Below are positions 22,278 to 34,308 of a DNA stretch of 64,000 bases, piece by piece. Position 1 is the first letter of the stretch. Every line of letters starts with the position of its first letter. The notes beneath the pieces are model-generated. The model saw only the letters and a program-made list of their open reading frames with translations. It was not told the origin of the DNA and did not search any database. The translations under genes and the position numbers were made by a program. Origin of the DNA: Annona cherimola (lineage: Eukaryota > Streptophyta > Magnoliopsida > Magnoliales > Annonaceae); assembly GCA_030490835.1 (NCBI GenBank), contig CM059977.1, positions 14,355,399 through 14,419,398 on the forward strand, given 5' to 3'.

Positions 22278-22286
22278 GGCGGGAAA
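22278..22286 (-). promoter_or_regulatory. E2F-type site upstream of EOL1
   Basis: On minus the sequence is TTTCCCGCC, an exact fit to the consensus TTTSSCGS bound by E2F/DP factors. It lies about 111 bp upstream of the EOL1 ATG. Position and orientation fit S-phase control of a replication gene. The function is inferred from motif and gene identity. Confidence 0.7.
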
Positions 22287-22318
22287 AAAGGCGTTTGTCT
22301 TGGATTTCTCACTTCCGC

Positions 22319-22326
22319 GCGCGAAA
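22319..22326 (-). promoter_or_regulatory. Second E2F-type site upstream of EOL1
   Basis: On minus the sequence is TTTCGCGC, within a CG-rich stretch starting at 22317. It also fits TTTSSCGC and lies about 152 bp upstream of the ATG. Paired E2F sites are common in plant replication genes such as those for MCM proteins and ORC subunits (family knowledge). Confidence 0.6.
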
Positions 22327-22371
22327 CGGGAAACGGAAACCAGGGTACGGAACTGTGTTTGGTTTGACACG

Positions 22372-22592
22372 ACAGATTTGAAGTGTGTTTATGATAAAAA
22401 TTTTGATGAAAAGTAGGAAGTATAAGTTGTCTGTGATATAATATGGATAATGATGAAGAGTAAATAGTATAAAGTTAAAATAGATAAGTTGTATAGATAA
22501 TAATGATGAAATGATTAAAAAATATGATAGTTATGGATATTGAAAAGTTTTAACTTGACAAATTTTACTCATTAACAAACACACCATTCAAA
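22372..22592. repeat. MITE of the GTGTTTGG family (copy 4)
   Basis: The copy begins GTGTGTTTATGATAAAAATTT and ends AACAAACACACC, so it keeps both inverted ends. It is 0.2 kb upstream of the EOL1 start, just beyond the E2F sites, and is followed within 20 bp by a second copy in the opposite orientation. Confidence 0.7.
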
Positions 22593-22609
22593 AGAAAAGT
22601 ATTTAATCT

Positions 22610-22853
22610 AAAAAAAAATTCTTCTTAACTATTCTATTTTAAAATTATTTTTCACATTTTTCTATACAAACAATCGTACTTTTTAATCATTCATACACAA
22701 CTACTCATACAACTAACTTATCTATTTTAACTTTATTTTTTTTACACATCATCATTACTCCTGTCATATCACATCATTTTCTATCAACTTGATAATTTTT
22801 ACCCCGAAAACTTTTCATTAAAAAGTTTCATCTCCAACAAAACACACCCTTGG
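22610..22853. repeat. MITE of the GTGTTTGG family (copy 5, inverted)
   Basis: This is the reverse-oriented neighbour of copy 4. It contains the complement of the family interior (ACTACTCATACAACTAACTT, then CACATCATCATTACTCC) and ends CAACAAAACACACCC. The pair could form a long hairpin if transcribed. Confidence 0.65.
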
Positions 22854-23330
22854 GTTAATTTCAAATATACCTACTACATTTGCCCTTAATTACAAATATA
22901 CTCACTAAGTTTGAAAACTTTCAAATATACCCACTACGTATTTTCTTAATTTCAAATATACCCAATATGACACTTATGAATGTTTAATAATTTTAAAATT
23001 CCAAAATACCCCTAATTGATCAAACATTTATTGTGGTTGGTGCAATATCCAAACCATTAAAACTTATTCTATCTATCTTTTTTTTCACATTAGATGTGTT
23101 TCAATTACATTGTTCAATTTTTGTTGTAGTTAAACGACTATTATTACTAAATAATAAAAGTCATTTTAGACATTTCATATGATGGATAACGACAATTTTT
23201 AATCGTGTCTGACAAAAATGAATGAAATTTCACCCATACTTAATGGGTATATTTGAAAGTTCTCAAACTTAGTAGGTATATTTGTAATTAAGGACAAACG
23301 TAGTGGGTATATTTGAAATTAACCCATGAA
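22853..23330. mobile_element. TIR element with TGGGTTAATTTCAAATATACC ends
   Basis: The left end TTAATTTCAAATATACCTAC is matched at the right by GTGGGTATATTTGAAATTAA. The next block (TTTGCCCTTAATTACAAATATA) is matched by TATATTTGTAATTAAGGACAAA. A third block (GTTTGAAAACTTTCAAATATACC) is matched by GGGTATATTTGAAAGTTCTC. The arms are about 110 bases. The core has no transposase. Related ends occur in the repeats at 14.9 and 51.7 kb. Confidence 0.7.
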
Positions 23331-23734
23331 ACTTCGAGAGCGGGAAAACTCTGTCCCAAAAGCAATCCGCGTGCATAATAAACTTGGGCGTAACTTGGGT
23401 GGTAGTCTATGTCAACATTATCCTTACTGTATTTTTAAAAACTTCTATCTTATTTTATTTTAGTTTGAATCAGTTCTAAACATGCTCTAGTCAGGTTAAT
23501 TTGGATTTTGTTTCTAAATTAGTTATATAAAATAGTTTTTATATCATATTTAAAAACTATAATTTAATGACAAATTTTACTTAAAAACTTAAAATAAAAA
23601 TGATAATAATATAATTTTTGAAATGTGTTCATTAAATTTACTAAATAATTAATAAATTAAACAAATTTTTATACATTTAAAGAAAATAGTTATGCCACTC
23701 CCTTAAAAAGATATTTTATAAAATTTATATTGGA

Positions 23735-24160
23735 TAATTTGCATATATACCCACATTATTTGACGCTAATTGTGGATATACCTATGTAGTTTCACGAATT
23801 GCATATTACCTCCCACGTAGTTTCACTAAAATTGCGTATTATCCCTATGTCGGTACCTATCATTAATATCTGACGTGATATTTTGAAAAATGACAAAAAT
23901 GCCCTAATTTGTATACATAGTTTCATGGGGTAATATGCAATTTTGGTGAAATTATGTAGGGATGATATGTAATTCGTGAAACTACCAACGAGGGCATTTT
24001 CATTATTTTCTAAAATGTCGCATTAGATTTTAACGACAGGTAATAGCGTAAGGGTAATACGCAATTTTGGCGAAACTATATGTGAGTAATATGTAATTCG
24101 TAAAACTATATGAGTATATCTGCAATTAGAGTCAAACTATGTGGGTATACCCATTTATAT
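23735..24160. mobile_element. TIR element with AATTTGCATATATACCCAC ends
   Basis: The left arm runs through ATATACCCACATTATTTGAC, GTAGTTTCACGAATTGCATA and GTTTCACTAAAATTGCGTATT. The right arm carries the complements in reverse order, ending GTCAAACTATGTGGGTATACCCA. The arms are about 140 bases and the core is short, with no coding capacity. A relative, more elaborate, lies at 41.99-42.71 kb. Confidence 0.7.
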
Positions 24161-24559
24161 TAAATATATATTAATAATTTTGATAAGTTCTGACATCGAA
24201 ATACTCAGATCTTAGAATTCACCACACCTTAATTAAATTGGTTTTTTTCTTACTTAAAATCCACTCCATCATGTGGGTATAAAAATAGGAATATATCTTA
24301 CTTAAAAAAGGTACTTGATGAGCTAACCTACTAGTTCTCCACCCAAATTGTACCCTTATAATAAACAGTCATTCTCTTGGGTTTCTTTCTCCAATGGAAT
24401 TTATATCCCATACAATCGGGAAATTTAAAGATAGCATAAAAAATGTTATTTTTTCCTCTCTTTTTTTTACTTTCGAGATAGTCTTTTACATTTATTTATT
24501 TTTTTAAAATAACAAAAGGTATATGAATACATAAGCCAAAATTCATAAGAACCTATTAC

Positions 24560-24855
24560 ATGCACTCGGGTGCACTAGGACTCTGTGCATCTACGTGTAT
24601 TTTACCCATTTTTTTATATTTTTGAATTTTTTATGAAACATTTAATATCAATTTTTACCATTTTTAAGTTTTTTCTGATTTTTAAAAAATCATTAAAATG
24701 CCACTAATTTTTAAAAATCTGAAAAATATCTAAAAATATTCAAAAATGGTAAAAATTGATATACGTATTGAATATACTTAGAGTAATGGTTGCGTAAAAA
24801 GTTTTTAAAAAATTAAGAAATGGGTATTCGCACCCCGGTGCACCCAATTGGGCTC
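24560..24855. repeat. Copy of the Mutator-like MITE family
   Basis: The ends are inverted and rich in G and C: GGGTGCACTAGGACTC on the left and GCACCCCGGTGCACCC on the right. The interior matches the element at 280-547 (CAATTTTTACCATTTTTAAG, with its complement at 24745-24765). I could not settle a 9-bp target duplication. Confidence 0.55.
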
Positions 24856-25768
24856 CAAAATCCACATGGGCAAGATCTAAGTGAGGTCCACGTATTTATC
24901 AAAAAGCAAAAGATTTAAAATTTATTTTTTGAGCTACCAGCGAATTAATGTAATTGCCCTGCTCTAATTTGTAAGGCCAGGATCGTTAACAATCCAAACT
25001 CAACTGAAGGGATAACCTTCAGCCATCGGTCAAGATCAACGGCCCGAATTACGGGACAAAGGGTTAAACTTTTTTGAAGTGGGGCATATTTGAAACACAT
25101 CTGAGATTCCGCAAAATAAAAACAATGCCAACAGGCCCAACACGTCAACGGGATCATTTGCCGCAATTTCCAGAATCAAAGGGTCCATCATGCAATATTC
25201 CTCCGCCCAAGTTTTTCGGGGACGGGTTGGGGAGGATATCGTTAATTCGTTATTCCAATTTCCATCCATGCTCTCTGTTTCTTCCCGATCATTGCATGAC
25301 TTTCAATCACTGCACTGTATCTGTGATCTTTCCATCCAGAAAACCTATCAAATGTGGCTTTTCGTGTTGAGCATCATACAATTGATGGGATACGATTTAA
25401 AACTATCCAAAAAAAATAAAAAAAAAATAAAAATTCAGTATTATTTTCACGTTTCCCATGCAATCTTCCATTTTCCAATACATAAAAACTCTCTTCTCGT
25501 TTTCAATAGTATTCTTTTCATCTCAATGTAATCTCTTATCAATCGCAACACAACCAGCCTTACTCATCAAATCTTTTCATCCAAATTTAATTACATTGGA
25601 TGACTCCGAATACGTCTCCCATCGTCCGTGTTTGTTTTTTTAATCTACATATCCTCCCCTGTTTTCATACACCCGCACCCAGGATACTGTCATCAAAACA
25701 ATTCTCACACAAAAAACACACGGCCCATATTCCTTTCCAAAAAATTCTATTTAAAAAAGGAATGTAAT
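24856..25768. other. Intergenic DNA 3' of the WIT gene, nothing recognised
   Basis: Open frames occur on both strands between 24945 and 25643 but none shows a recognisable domain. The sequence is moderately AT-rich. Confidence 0.35.
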
Positions 25769-25965
25769 CAAGGGTGCGTTTGGTAAGAATTTTTTTTAAA
25801 AAAAAAAAAAAAAAAAGTAGGACAAATTTGTGCTAAATTTTTTAAATACATGACAGCATAAAGTGATATGATGGGAGTAATGGAAGTAAAGAGAATGAAA
25901 GATAAAATAGACAGGGTAATTGAATATAAATATGTGAAAATTTATCAAAAAGTGCGTAGGAAAAA
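25769..25965. repeat. MITE of the GTGTTTGG family (copy 6, truncated)
   Basis: The copy begins GGGTGCGTTTGGTAAGAATT, has an expanded A tract, then the family interior (GTGATATGATGGGAGTAATGG, AGATAAAATAGACAGGG). The far end is missing or replaced. It is immediately downstream of the WIT gene stop. Confidence 0.6.
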
Positions 25966-26136
25966 GTGGGATTTTTTTCCTCTTCTTTTTTTTTAAACAT
26001 CTTTACAAATAAAATCAACAAACTCATGGACGAAGCTACATGATGAGACTATTTACAAAAATCACATTCTAGAGACAGAAAGGGTATGTAAGAAACTAAA
26101 AATCCATCAGTATTCTGTCAGCTGGGCAGCAAAGCC

Positions 26137-29100
26137 TTAATTCGGTGGTTGGTCCAGTGTGTCGCTTTCTTGTAGCATCAAATATACAATGATTACTGAA
26201 GCCAATGCCACAAGAATTGCCAAGAAGACATATCTAGAATTAAGCTGGCCTGCCTCTATTTTGCGTACTTTCTCATGCTTGGATACCACGCTATCCTCTG
26301 CAGAAACTGCAGATCTCACTTCAGTATCACATTTGAAGGCATCCTCAGAGAACTTTTCTGCCTGACATCAGTAACAACAAAATGAGAGAATCACATGAGG
26401 AAACTTTGTCCCTGTTGATTTAATGTGTGCATGTGCAAAGTTATCGACAGACAATGGAACAGGAGGTATTTGACATGAGGACTCCAAAAGAAAGGCATCA
26501 AAAAGCTGAAAGAATCAAATGTTAGAAGCCAAACAAGTCTGCAAAGCATTTTGCAAGTGAATTTCCTATGATAAAATTAGGCAGCTGTCAGTTGAGTGGT
26601 GAGATTAGTCCACAGCAAACAGGAAATACCCATGGATAACATCTTGGGAGGAAATAGAATGTTTGAGGAATACACTACAGTTTTGGCTTCCTCGCCTCCC
26701 TTCTGCAACACAGCTATAAGAAACTCTGTCACCAACATTGAAGCTTTATAAGACCAAGTTTGTGCGGGGAAATAACTTTGATTTCTGACTGATTTGTTTC
26801 CAGATTCGGATACAGATGAAATGAGCACCATCCACTATCATGGCAAGTGAAAGGACATGTTCCAGAATAATGAGTGGATCAGTAAAAATGGGTTGTTTAT
26901 CATGAAATTGGGGTTCAAATACTTCCAAGAATGACAAGATGCATCTATCTATCACTATCTCAGAGAATCTACTAGTGTGTGCAATCTCATGAAGTGCCAG
27001 AAATGATTTTTTGTCAACATCCAAACAAGATATAGGAATCAAACTATCGACAAGATAATAAGATTGACCAACCAGAAACCTTGAAGACACTGATGCTTCT
27101 TTCAACCGTTCTGAACTTTGTGTAGCAGCCAAATCGTTCTTGGATGGGACAGATTCCTTCCCATTTTCCTTTCCCGCACTTGAAACATTATAATCCCCAT
27201 GCTTGCTTTTTAGCAGCCAAGATTTGTTTTCTTTTGCCAATGAAGATGTCTGCACATAGAACATCCATATTTTAGTTGGATGGAAGTAATTGAGTCGATG
27301 TTCCAATCGCAAGTTCTAGAAAGACCCAGCACTGGAAACAAGCTGCCTTCGGCTGATTTAATCATATAAACAGATCTTGATACAGTCATGTAGCATTACC
27401 CACTGTATAGCATTACCATTCATGTACATAATAACAGCAGAACATGCACCACTGCTGTATTTTCTTGACAGAAAATAAAATTGCATTAACACATGGGTCT
27501 CAAGTACTATCAAATGTTGACCTTTAATTTTACAATTTACAACAACCGAAAATATATAGGCGCTCAGCAACATCCAGTGGTCAACAATAGATATGGACCA
27601 GATATGGAACAAGGCATTAAATTCATAGTTTTCATTTTACCATTTTTTTTTTAAAAAAAAAAAATCAACCATCTTTTCTTCCTTCAACCGATGTTTACTG
27701 ACAGCTTGTTAGTCTTGATAATGAGACTGGACTTTGGTATTTGTTGATCATCTCATCATCACTACAACAAGAAGATAACCATAGATCCTTACACTATCAC
27801 TAAGAAATAATCAACCCGATTCTTCATATTATAGTACAGGTATCAGATGCACTCAATTCCCACTTTGAATCCTTGAAAAATCAATTGGATGGTAAGTTGA
27901 ATGAGAAAATGCAAATGTTCCAGGCATTCTATTTGATGAGCAATTTGAATCTTACTCCATGCCTACCACGGAAAGAAAGGAAAGTAAAACAAAAACCAGT
28001 AACTTCAGTTGTATTTTTGAAAGGAATACACAAGATGAGACCTGAGCATGGAGCCTCTCTCTTTCCAGCGTCAGTTGCATGACCAAATCAGTGATCACTT
28101 TTGCCTTGATACGAATATCCCTTGCTGCGGTAATTTTCATGCCATCAGCCTTCTGCAAAGATGCTTCCAAGCATTCAATTCTCTCTCTCAGAAAGGCCAC
28201 CTCCTTGTCAAGTTCCAGATTAGCCTCAGTGAGCTGAACGCACTTAGAATCTGCATTCTCTGCCCTTGTTTCAGCCTTCAGGACCTTAGACTTCAGATCC
28301 TCAATCACGTTCTCCATGTCAATGAAAGAAGAAGAAAGCATATTCTGACGTTCACGACTGGCTTCATCAGATGCTTTGGCATGCTGTAGCTGTGTCTCTG
28401 ATTGCCTCAGCTGCTTCTCGAGTAAGTTGACCTTTTCCATTAATTCCAATTCTTGACGAGAATTTTCTTCACAAAGGTCTAAGCACCTAGCTTCTGCACT
28501 CTGAGCCCTTCTTTTCTCTTCAGAGAGATCTGTCTCCAACTCAAGAATTGTATTGTTCAAAAAGCTGATCTCAGACACCAACTTACTTTGAATCTCAAGG
28601 CCTGTTTCATCAGAAAGCTTCCCTTCCTGTAAACGCTTGTTAGATTCCATTAATTGTTCCTCAAGTGAAGAAACTTTTTCTCTTAGCGCCAGGTTGTCAG
28701 AATTGGCTAGGGTGTATCTATCTTTGGCTTTCTTGAGACTGGAGCTTAAGTTACTGATTTCAGCAAGGCTTGCTTCAAGCTTTTGTAAAGTACTTTCTTT
28801 TTGCTGTAATGAGCCATTCAAATTTAATTGGACAACCTGGAGCTTTCCTGCCATTTCTTTTGCAACGCCCATTAGGACCTCTCCTGTATTTTCAGCCTCA
28901 AATAACCTCTCCATGCTAAGATAGACCATCTCTTCTGCATAATGCAGTTTAAGTCTTAGTTCTTCCTCATTATGTCTGGATTCTGACAACCACTTCTCAA
29001 GGTCCAACTCTCTCGCTAATGATTTCTCCAACATTTTCAAGATATGCCTTTGTTGATCAGCTGTCTGCATTTTCACCTTGGTATCGGTTGACGGAAATTG

Positions 29101-30584
29101 ACTAATTTCTGCAAACTCTGCAACACCACTGTTCCCTGCCAATATGCTCTCATCAGATACAATTTACAAGTTAATCCACAACTGCCTTTTACAAGAACTT
29201 TTTGTCTGCTATTATAAGCAAAAAGATGAATGAACCTTGTAGCCATAGACATGGCATTTAATCTGGAGCCTACATTCCAGTAAGAGAAGGAAGAGGGCAA
29301 GAGCCCAGATCATTGATGTAGTGGCCCCACAGTGGCATCTGATAAGATGCTAAGAAGCTAATACTCTATTATTCCTGCATTAAGAGCTAGTCTTTTAGTG
29401 CTTTTTCTTCATCCTATTATCTGCAGCTAAACCTGAGGGTTAAGGTTGTCCAATTGGTGGAAACATCCCAAACAGACTTCCATCGAGCAGTAATAGAAAT
29501 GTTGAACATAGCTACTACTTCAGATTTGATATATCTGAGATGGAACTGACTGTTCCATGAAGTAGTGTTGATCAGTTAGGAACTAGTAATTTACATTTGT
29601 AATTTACCTAGATTAAAAATCCTATTCGTGCAACTTTTCCCTTTCTTCTATTGAACCTCCTCAACTGCTGCACTTAAATGATCCACCCATCCAATTCCAA
29701 CAATTCAAGGATTTGAATACTGCCATGTCAAGGATCAGATGTTTCAGTCAAGAGGGGTCCATATGGACCGCCGAACTATCAGCTCCATATGCAAAGACAA
29801 GAGAGAGGGTGATTCTCATCTATCAGGATGCTTATCACAAAGGATGTGAGATCATAGGGAAGTTTCGACATGGAATGCCATAACGTTGTTCAAACTGGAC
29901 CAAAATAAAATAAACTGAACGACTTCTCTCTAATAAATTAGCCTCATTCTTTGTCATTCCTGTTTTAATTAGGTACTACTTTCTCTCTTTACAATAGAAT
30001 CTCAATTTTTTTTTTTTGAATAAAACAAATTCTCCAGAAATAAAATTTCATGACTTACAATAATCTTCCCCACCAAAGGAGATGGTACTTTCGAACTTTG
30101 ACGAGTGCATTCTCATATCAGATACTTGGTCTTGCAACTTCTTCAAAGTTTCCTCAGAATCTTGCAACTTCCCTTCGACTTCTGTAAAAATTTCTTTCAA
30201 ATGTTCACATAGATATATTCTTTCACGTGTATCCATAATCTCTTCTTGGAGAGAAATCATGAAATTGTCCAGCTCTTTCACCTCTGAATCTAAGATCCCA
30301 GACAAGATATCAAACTCCAAAGCTTTTTCAATAGACTCAGCAGAAACCTCATCACTATCCATGAACAATGCTTCATAATTGCCTGCTCTTGCTTCAACAT
30401 GCATCAGAAGTATGTCCAAGTTCAATAGCTTCTCAGAAGAATATGCCAAGTCAAGATCCACCCTTGTTAGAACTTCTCCGGAGCTACCAAGTCTCTTAAG
30501 TGCACAGCCTGTGGGCGAGCATTCTGATTCTGCTTGCGATCCACTAGTATGAATGTCGTTTCCAAGAACATTATGAGTAGCCAT
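26137..30584 (-). CDS. WIT1: WIT-type tail-anchored nuclear envelope protein
   Basis: Exons in reading order: 30584-30059, 29135-28042, 27249-27073, 26361-26137. The first junction restores a tryptophan codon across the intron; the frame holds throughout and gives about 673 residues, close to the roughly 630-700 of Arabidopsis WIT1/WIT2. Near the N terminus, TRVDLDLAYSSEKLLNLDIL and EKALEFDILSGILDSEVKEL are strongly conserved WIT blocks. Exon 2 is almost all coiled coil and contains QQRHILKMLEKSLARELDLE. The last exon ends with one hydrophobic segment, YVFLAILVALASVIIVYLM (about 643-661), and a 12-residue tail, the layout of a C-tail-anchored protein. In the family these proteins sit in the outer nuclear membrane with WIPs, anchor RanGAP and bind myosin XI-i. 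The donor of exon 3 (CTG|GTTGGT) is the least certain site; the frame stays open beyond it. Confidence 0.92.
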
Positions 30585-30610
30585 GATATATTCGACGTCT
30601 GTGTAGATAG

Positions 30611-32076
30611 CCTGGGGCGAGAGAGAGAGAAGAGAAGAAGTGAAAAGAATAAGTCTAAATTAAACTTAAAAGATTGGGAATCTGTGGAACACTTGAAACA
30701 AGCATTTGGCCAGAGACATTTTCTATCAAGCTGCAGCATGCTCACCCTGACCATTATTGACTGTGTTTTCATATGAACAGCATTCCAGTCATGGACTGAA
30801 TTCGCTGTAATGGATGCAACAGAAGTAATGGAGCAACAAGTATTTGGGAATAGATATTTTTTCATATGACTAGCATTTCCTGTAACAGATGCAACATAAG
30901 TAAAATTCAGGTTGATGCTATAAACTGTCGTGGCAAAAGGCATTGGATGCATCAAAAGCCATTCAGCTGGTCATGGATCAAATGCATAGTTTACCAGATC
31001 GATAACATGGCTTTATACATCAACTTGACCAGAAGATAAAATTGGGAACTAGGAATACCGTATAGGGCTATGTACAAATAATTTTCCTAAGCCATATGCC
31101 TTGCTTGTATAATTGTAGCTAGTGGCAAGCAGACGGGCAAAGATGCATTGTGTTTTAGCTCAACCTGACAAGTGGTTAGAAGCAGTTACCATTGTACATA
31201 GATATCTAAGTTTTAGAGAGGTCACTTAGACTCTCTTTTATTTTATTGTTGCAATTATTACTTTTTGGATATCATCGAAAGTTTTAGGTGTCCATATCTC
31301 CCCCAGTGCCCCTTAAAAATACACATAAGTCTACCTCGGAACTAACAGTTCAAGGTACATCCCCACTTAACTCCATTTGGCCTGAAATTAAGTCAATTCA
31401 TCAATGTTTCTCCAATGATCATTGATTGGAGAAGACTGGTAATTGCTATCTAATTTCACGGGCCCAAGACAACTTACAATGATTTGGAACTATAAATGGA
31501 CAGAGAAAGGACAATGGCGACTTCAATGGTGATAATTGCATATTGGCGGGGCCCCCAATGAATTGCTAACACCAAGAGTCAAAGACCTTGCTGCCTACAG
31601 CGAAATTCTGTGTTATTCACTAGTTCTACAGATAAACAATTGGAAAAAACTACACTTGCTGAATGGTATGGGTCTTCACAAGCAGGAGAATCAGAGTGTC
31701 AGACGAATCATTGAATGGTAGGTTCGGCAAAACTCGTCAACTCCCAGCAAAGTATGTGCCAATGTCGAACTTTGAAGAATGGTACTCGATCAGCAACAAA
31801 AACCATCACCACAGTTCCCCATCGAACATCAATCAATGGCTCCGAAAGACCTCGGATCAATTCCAAAAGACCATACATCGCAGAGGAGAAAGAAATCGCG
31901 GAAATTCAAATAATGGTAACGAGAAACAGAAGCAAGACCTTGCCAAAATAAAAAATAAAAAATAAAAAAACAAGAACGAAAACGAAAACAAAAAACAAGG
32001 AGGAGAACCCCAGGACCACAGCCAAAATGCATGAGCGAGATAGGATGGATCGAGAAAACAGATAGGAATCCATACC
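30611..32076 (-). other. Probable intron in the 5' leader of the WIT gene
   Basis: On minus, a good donor (CTTCAGAG|GTATGG, exon ending at 32076) and a strong acceptor (a CT-rich run, then CGCCCCAG|GCTATC, exon resuming at 30611) bracket 1464 bases (32075-30612) upstream of the ATG. The resumed exon runs 27 bases to the ATG. The predicted first leader exon lies just above 32076. The acceptor's long pyrimidine tract is strong support. Transcript data would settle it. Confidence 0.6.
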
Positions 32077-32339
32077 TCTGAAGAATTCTGTTATTGCTCT
32101 CAAATCCAGAAAACGAGAGAAGTAGTATCAGCATGAAAAGAAAGAGGGATGAGACGAAAACGAGCCTGGAATTGCGCAGGTGCTGCTTTCGGCTAATAAA
32201 AATGGCAATGCTCTTGAATTAAATCCAAACCATCCGTCGAATCCCGCAGTCGTGAATACAAGCCGTCAGATCTGGTGGAACGCTTCGCCCCAAGACCACT
32301 GCGAAACCGCGAATCATCTCCCGGCGCTAAACTAGTACC

Positions 32340-33290
32340 GACTTTTGGCTTTGCTGAATTGCTGGTGTAAGTATCATTAAGTCCGGAAGTTTCGAGGCCT
32401 AATCCACTTTATTTTCTAGGTTGGATCGGTTCTGGTTTTGCTTTTAAATCAGTTCGTTATATTTAAAAATTGTAATTTACTAAAAATGTTACTTGGAAAC
32501 TTATAATTAATATGTTAATAATATAATTGTTACGTGTATTCATTAAATGTACTAAATCTAGATATATTAAATAAGCTTCTCATTTTTAAATATATAATAT
32601 ATTTTATAAAGAATAATGATCTTGTTAAATGACTTTTTAGAAGTGGGATATTTTTTATTGTTTGTCAGCGTTTAAATCATTTGAAATTTGCGAAATGATC
32701 CAGCTAGCTCGGTTCGCTTAGTTCACCTAAAATATTCATTTAAAACATATTTTTTTATTTTTTCTTTGTACATTTGTTTAAGTATATTTAGCATATGAAC
32801 CAAGTTTTACCATTTTTAGATATTCGTATATTTTTTTTTAAAATTTTATAAGTATTTTACAATCATTTCAACATATATTTTCTACAAGTATGAGATATTC
32901 TAACAAATTTTTTACAATATGCTAATACATAACTAACAATATTTCTAAATTTAATGAAATGGTGAGAACTCCCATACACACCCGGAGACTACTTTCACCG
33001 ACTGACCTCCTTTTCAAGATAACAGAAACTGCTAAAAAAATGTGTAGTTTTGTGATTTGAACCAGCGTCAATTACATGGGAGCACGCATTACATGGGAGC
33101 ACGCTCAATTTACCACCACACCTCTAGCGTGGTGGTTTTTTAAGATTTTTAAACATCCAAAAAAAGCAAAAAAAGTATTTTAAATAAATTTTTTAAGGCA
33201 GACTAGGTAAGCCATTTGCTTAGCCCGGGCAAGCACGATCTCTTTTGTTTTATAAAATGGGCTCATTATATGTTGTCGGCCTAAGTCGGC
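32340..33290. other. AT-rich intergenic DNA with a half-copy of the Mutator-like MITE
   Basis: The stretch is mostly A and T. A half-copy of the family at 280-547 is visible near 32730-32890 (ACCAAGTTTTACCATTTTTAG). No gene is supported. Confidence 0.4.
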
Positions 33291-33294
33291 CACA

Positions 33295-34030
33295 AATCGT
33301 ATTTCTTATTTTTTTAGTTTTTACAAATATATTAATTTAGGCGTATTTAATTTATAATCTAAGTTTTACCTTTCTTGATATATTTTTATATTTTATATTT
33401 TATTTTTAAATAAGGACGTCTGTATTCATTAAAAGGAAGAAGTCCAAGTAAATTGGATTTACAAGGAAGTTTGTTGGGTTTCTCCATCAAGATCACCGAG
33501 ATTTACAGGATTTTGTAATAAAATCGGCAATGGCATAAGCACGTGCATAGCCAAATCTAAGAACATGTTGATAACTGATCGAACCAAAATTTTCAGCTGA
33601 GCTTTTAATGTATTGAATTAGCACACGAACCTGTGACAATATGCAGCTGTCTTGTTCCAAAAAGTTTCTCAAAATAAGAGAATCAATTTTCAACACAATG
33701 TTGAATGTCCATTTTCAGCAGCCCATTGGATGCCCCCTAAAGCAGCTCTAGCTTCCATGTTGCTTACATCCAGCAGCCCCATAATTTTGCATCCTATAGC
33801 TACTAAGGACTTTCCTTCTGCATTCCTTAGTACTGCACCAAAGCACATGTATCTACTCGTTGATACTCTCCTCACATCTTATATTTTTGTTTTTAAACAT
33901 GGAAGTATTGCAATAATTTTCTACTTGTGAAAATTACCACAATACATTTATGTTTAAATTTTTAAAAAATATATAAATATGTCAAAAAATAGTAAAAACT
34001 TAAATCATAAATTAAATACACCTATGTTGG
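33295..34030. mobile_element. MITE arms enclosing an RNase H fragment
   Basis: The left arm (33300-33405: GTATTTAATTTATAATCTAAG, then GATATATTTTTATATTTT) is complementary to the right arm (33950-34025, complement GTATTTAATTTATGATTTAAG and GACATATTTATATATTTT). These arms belong to the Mutator-like MITE family. Between them lies about 480 bp that includes the minus-strand RNase H fragment at 33493-33875. Either the MITE acquired the fragment, or a retroelement tail landed in the MITE. The sequence alone does not decide. Confidence 0.55.
33493..33875 (-). pseudogene. LINE-type RNase H fragment, frameshifted
   Basis: Two minus-strand frames read in order as an RVT_3-type RNase H: FGAVLRNAEGKSLVAIG, then MEARAALGGIQWAAENG, and after a frame change at about 33690, KIDSLILRNFL and ARAYAIADFITKS. 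The MEA(R)A and DS(L) positions correspond to the catalytic E and D region of plant L1-type RNase H domains. The first aspartate strand is missing. A remnant of a non-LTR element, not a host gene. Confidence 0.7.
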
Positions 34031-34059
34031 ATCGGTTTGGTTTTAAAATAGTTCGTTAC

Positions 34060-34308
34060 ACGTGCATTTAGGAAGTGGTAAAACTTTTGATGAAAAGTTT
34101 TTGAATTGGTATAAAATAATATAATAGGTCTGATGCCATAATAAAGAATAAAAAAAATAAAGTTAAAGTAGATAAATTAGTTATATGGGAAGTTGTGTGA
34201 AAATGATTGAAAAATATGATAATTCTATTCGAAAATATAAAAAAATAATTAAAAAAATAGTAGATGTATAAATTGAAAAGTTTTTGTGTTCACCAAACAC
34301 CCCCTATA
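34060..34308. repeat. MITE of the GTGTTTGG family (copy 7)
   Basis: The copy begins CATTTAGGAAGTGGTAAAACTT and ends GTTCACCAAACACCCCC. The interior matches the family (AAAGTTAAAGTAGATAAATTAG, TATGGGAAGTTGTGTGAAAATG). It sits between two half-copies of the Mutator-like MITE. Confidence 0.65.

Noticed and set aside
26577..27072. Open minus-strand frames between the last two WIT exons
   Set aside because: The frame simply runs on past the exon-3 donor; the text has no coiled coil or WIT-like sequence, and skipping it restores the frame to the tail-anchor exon. Intron retention cannot be excluded without transcripts.
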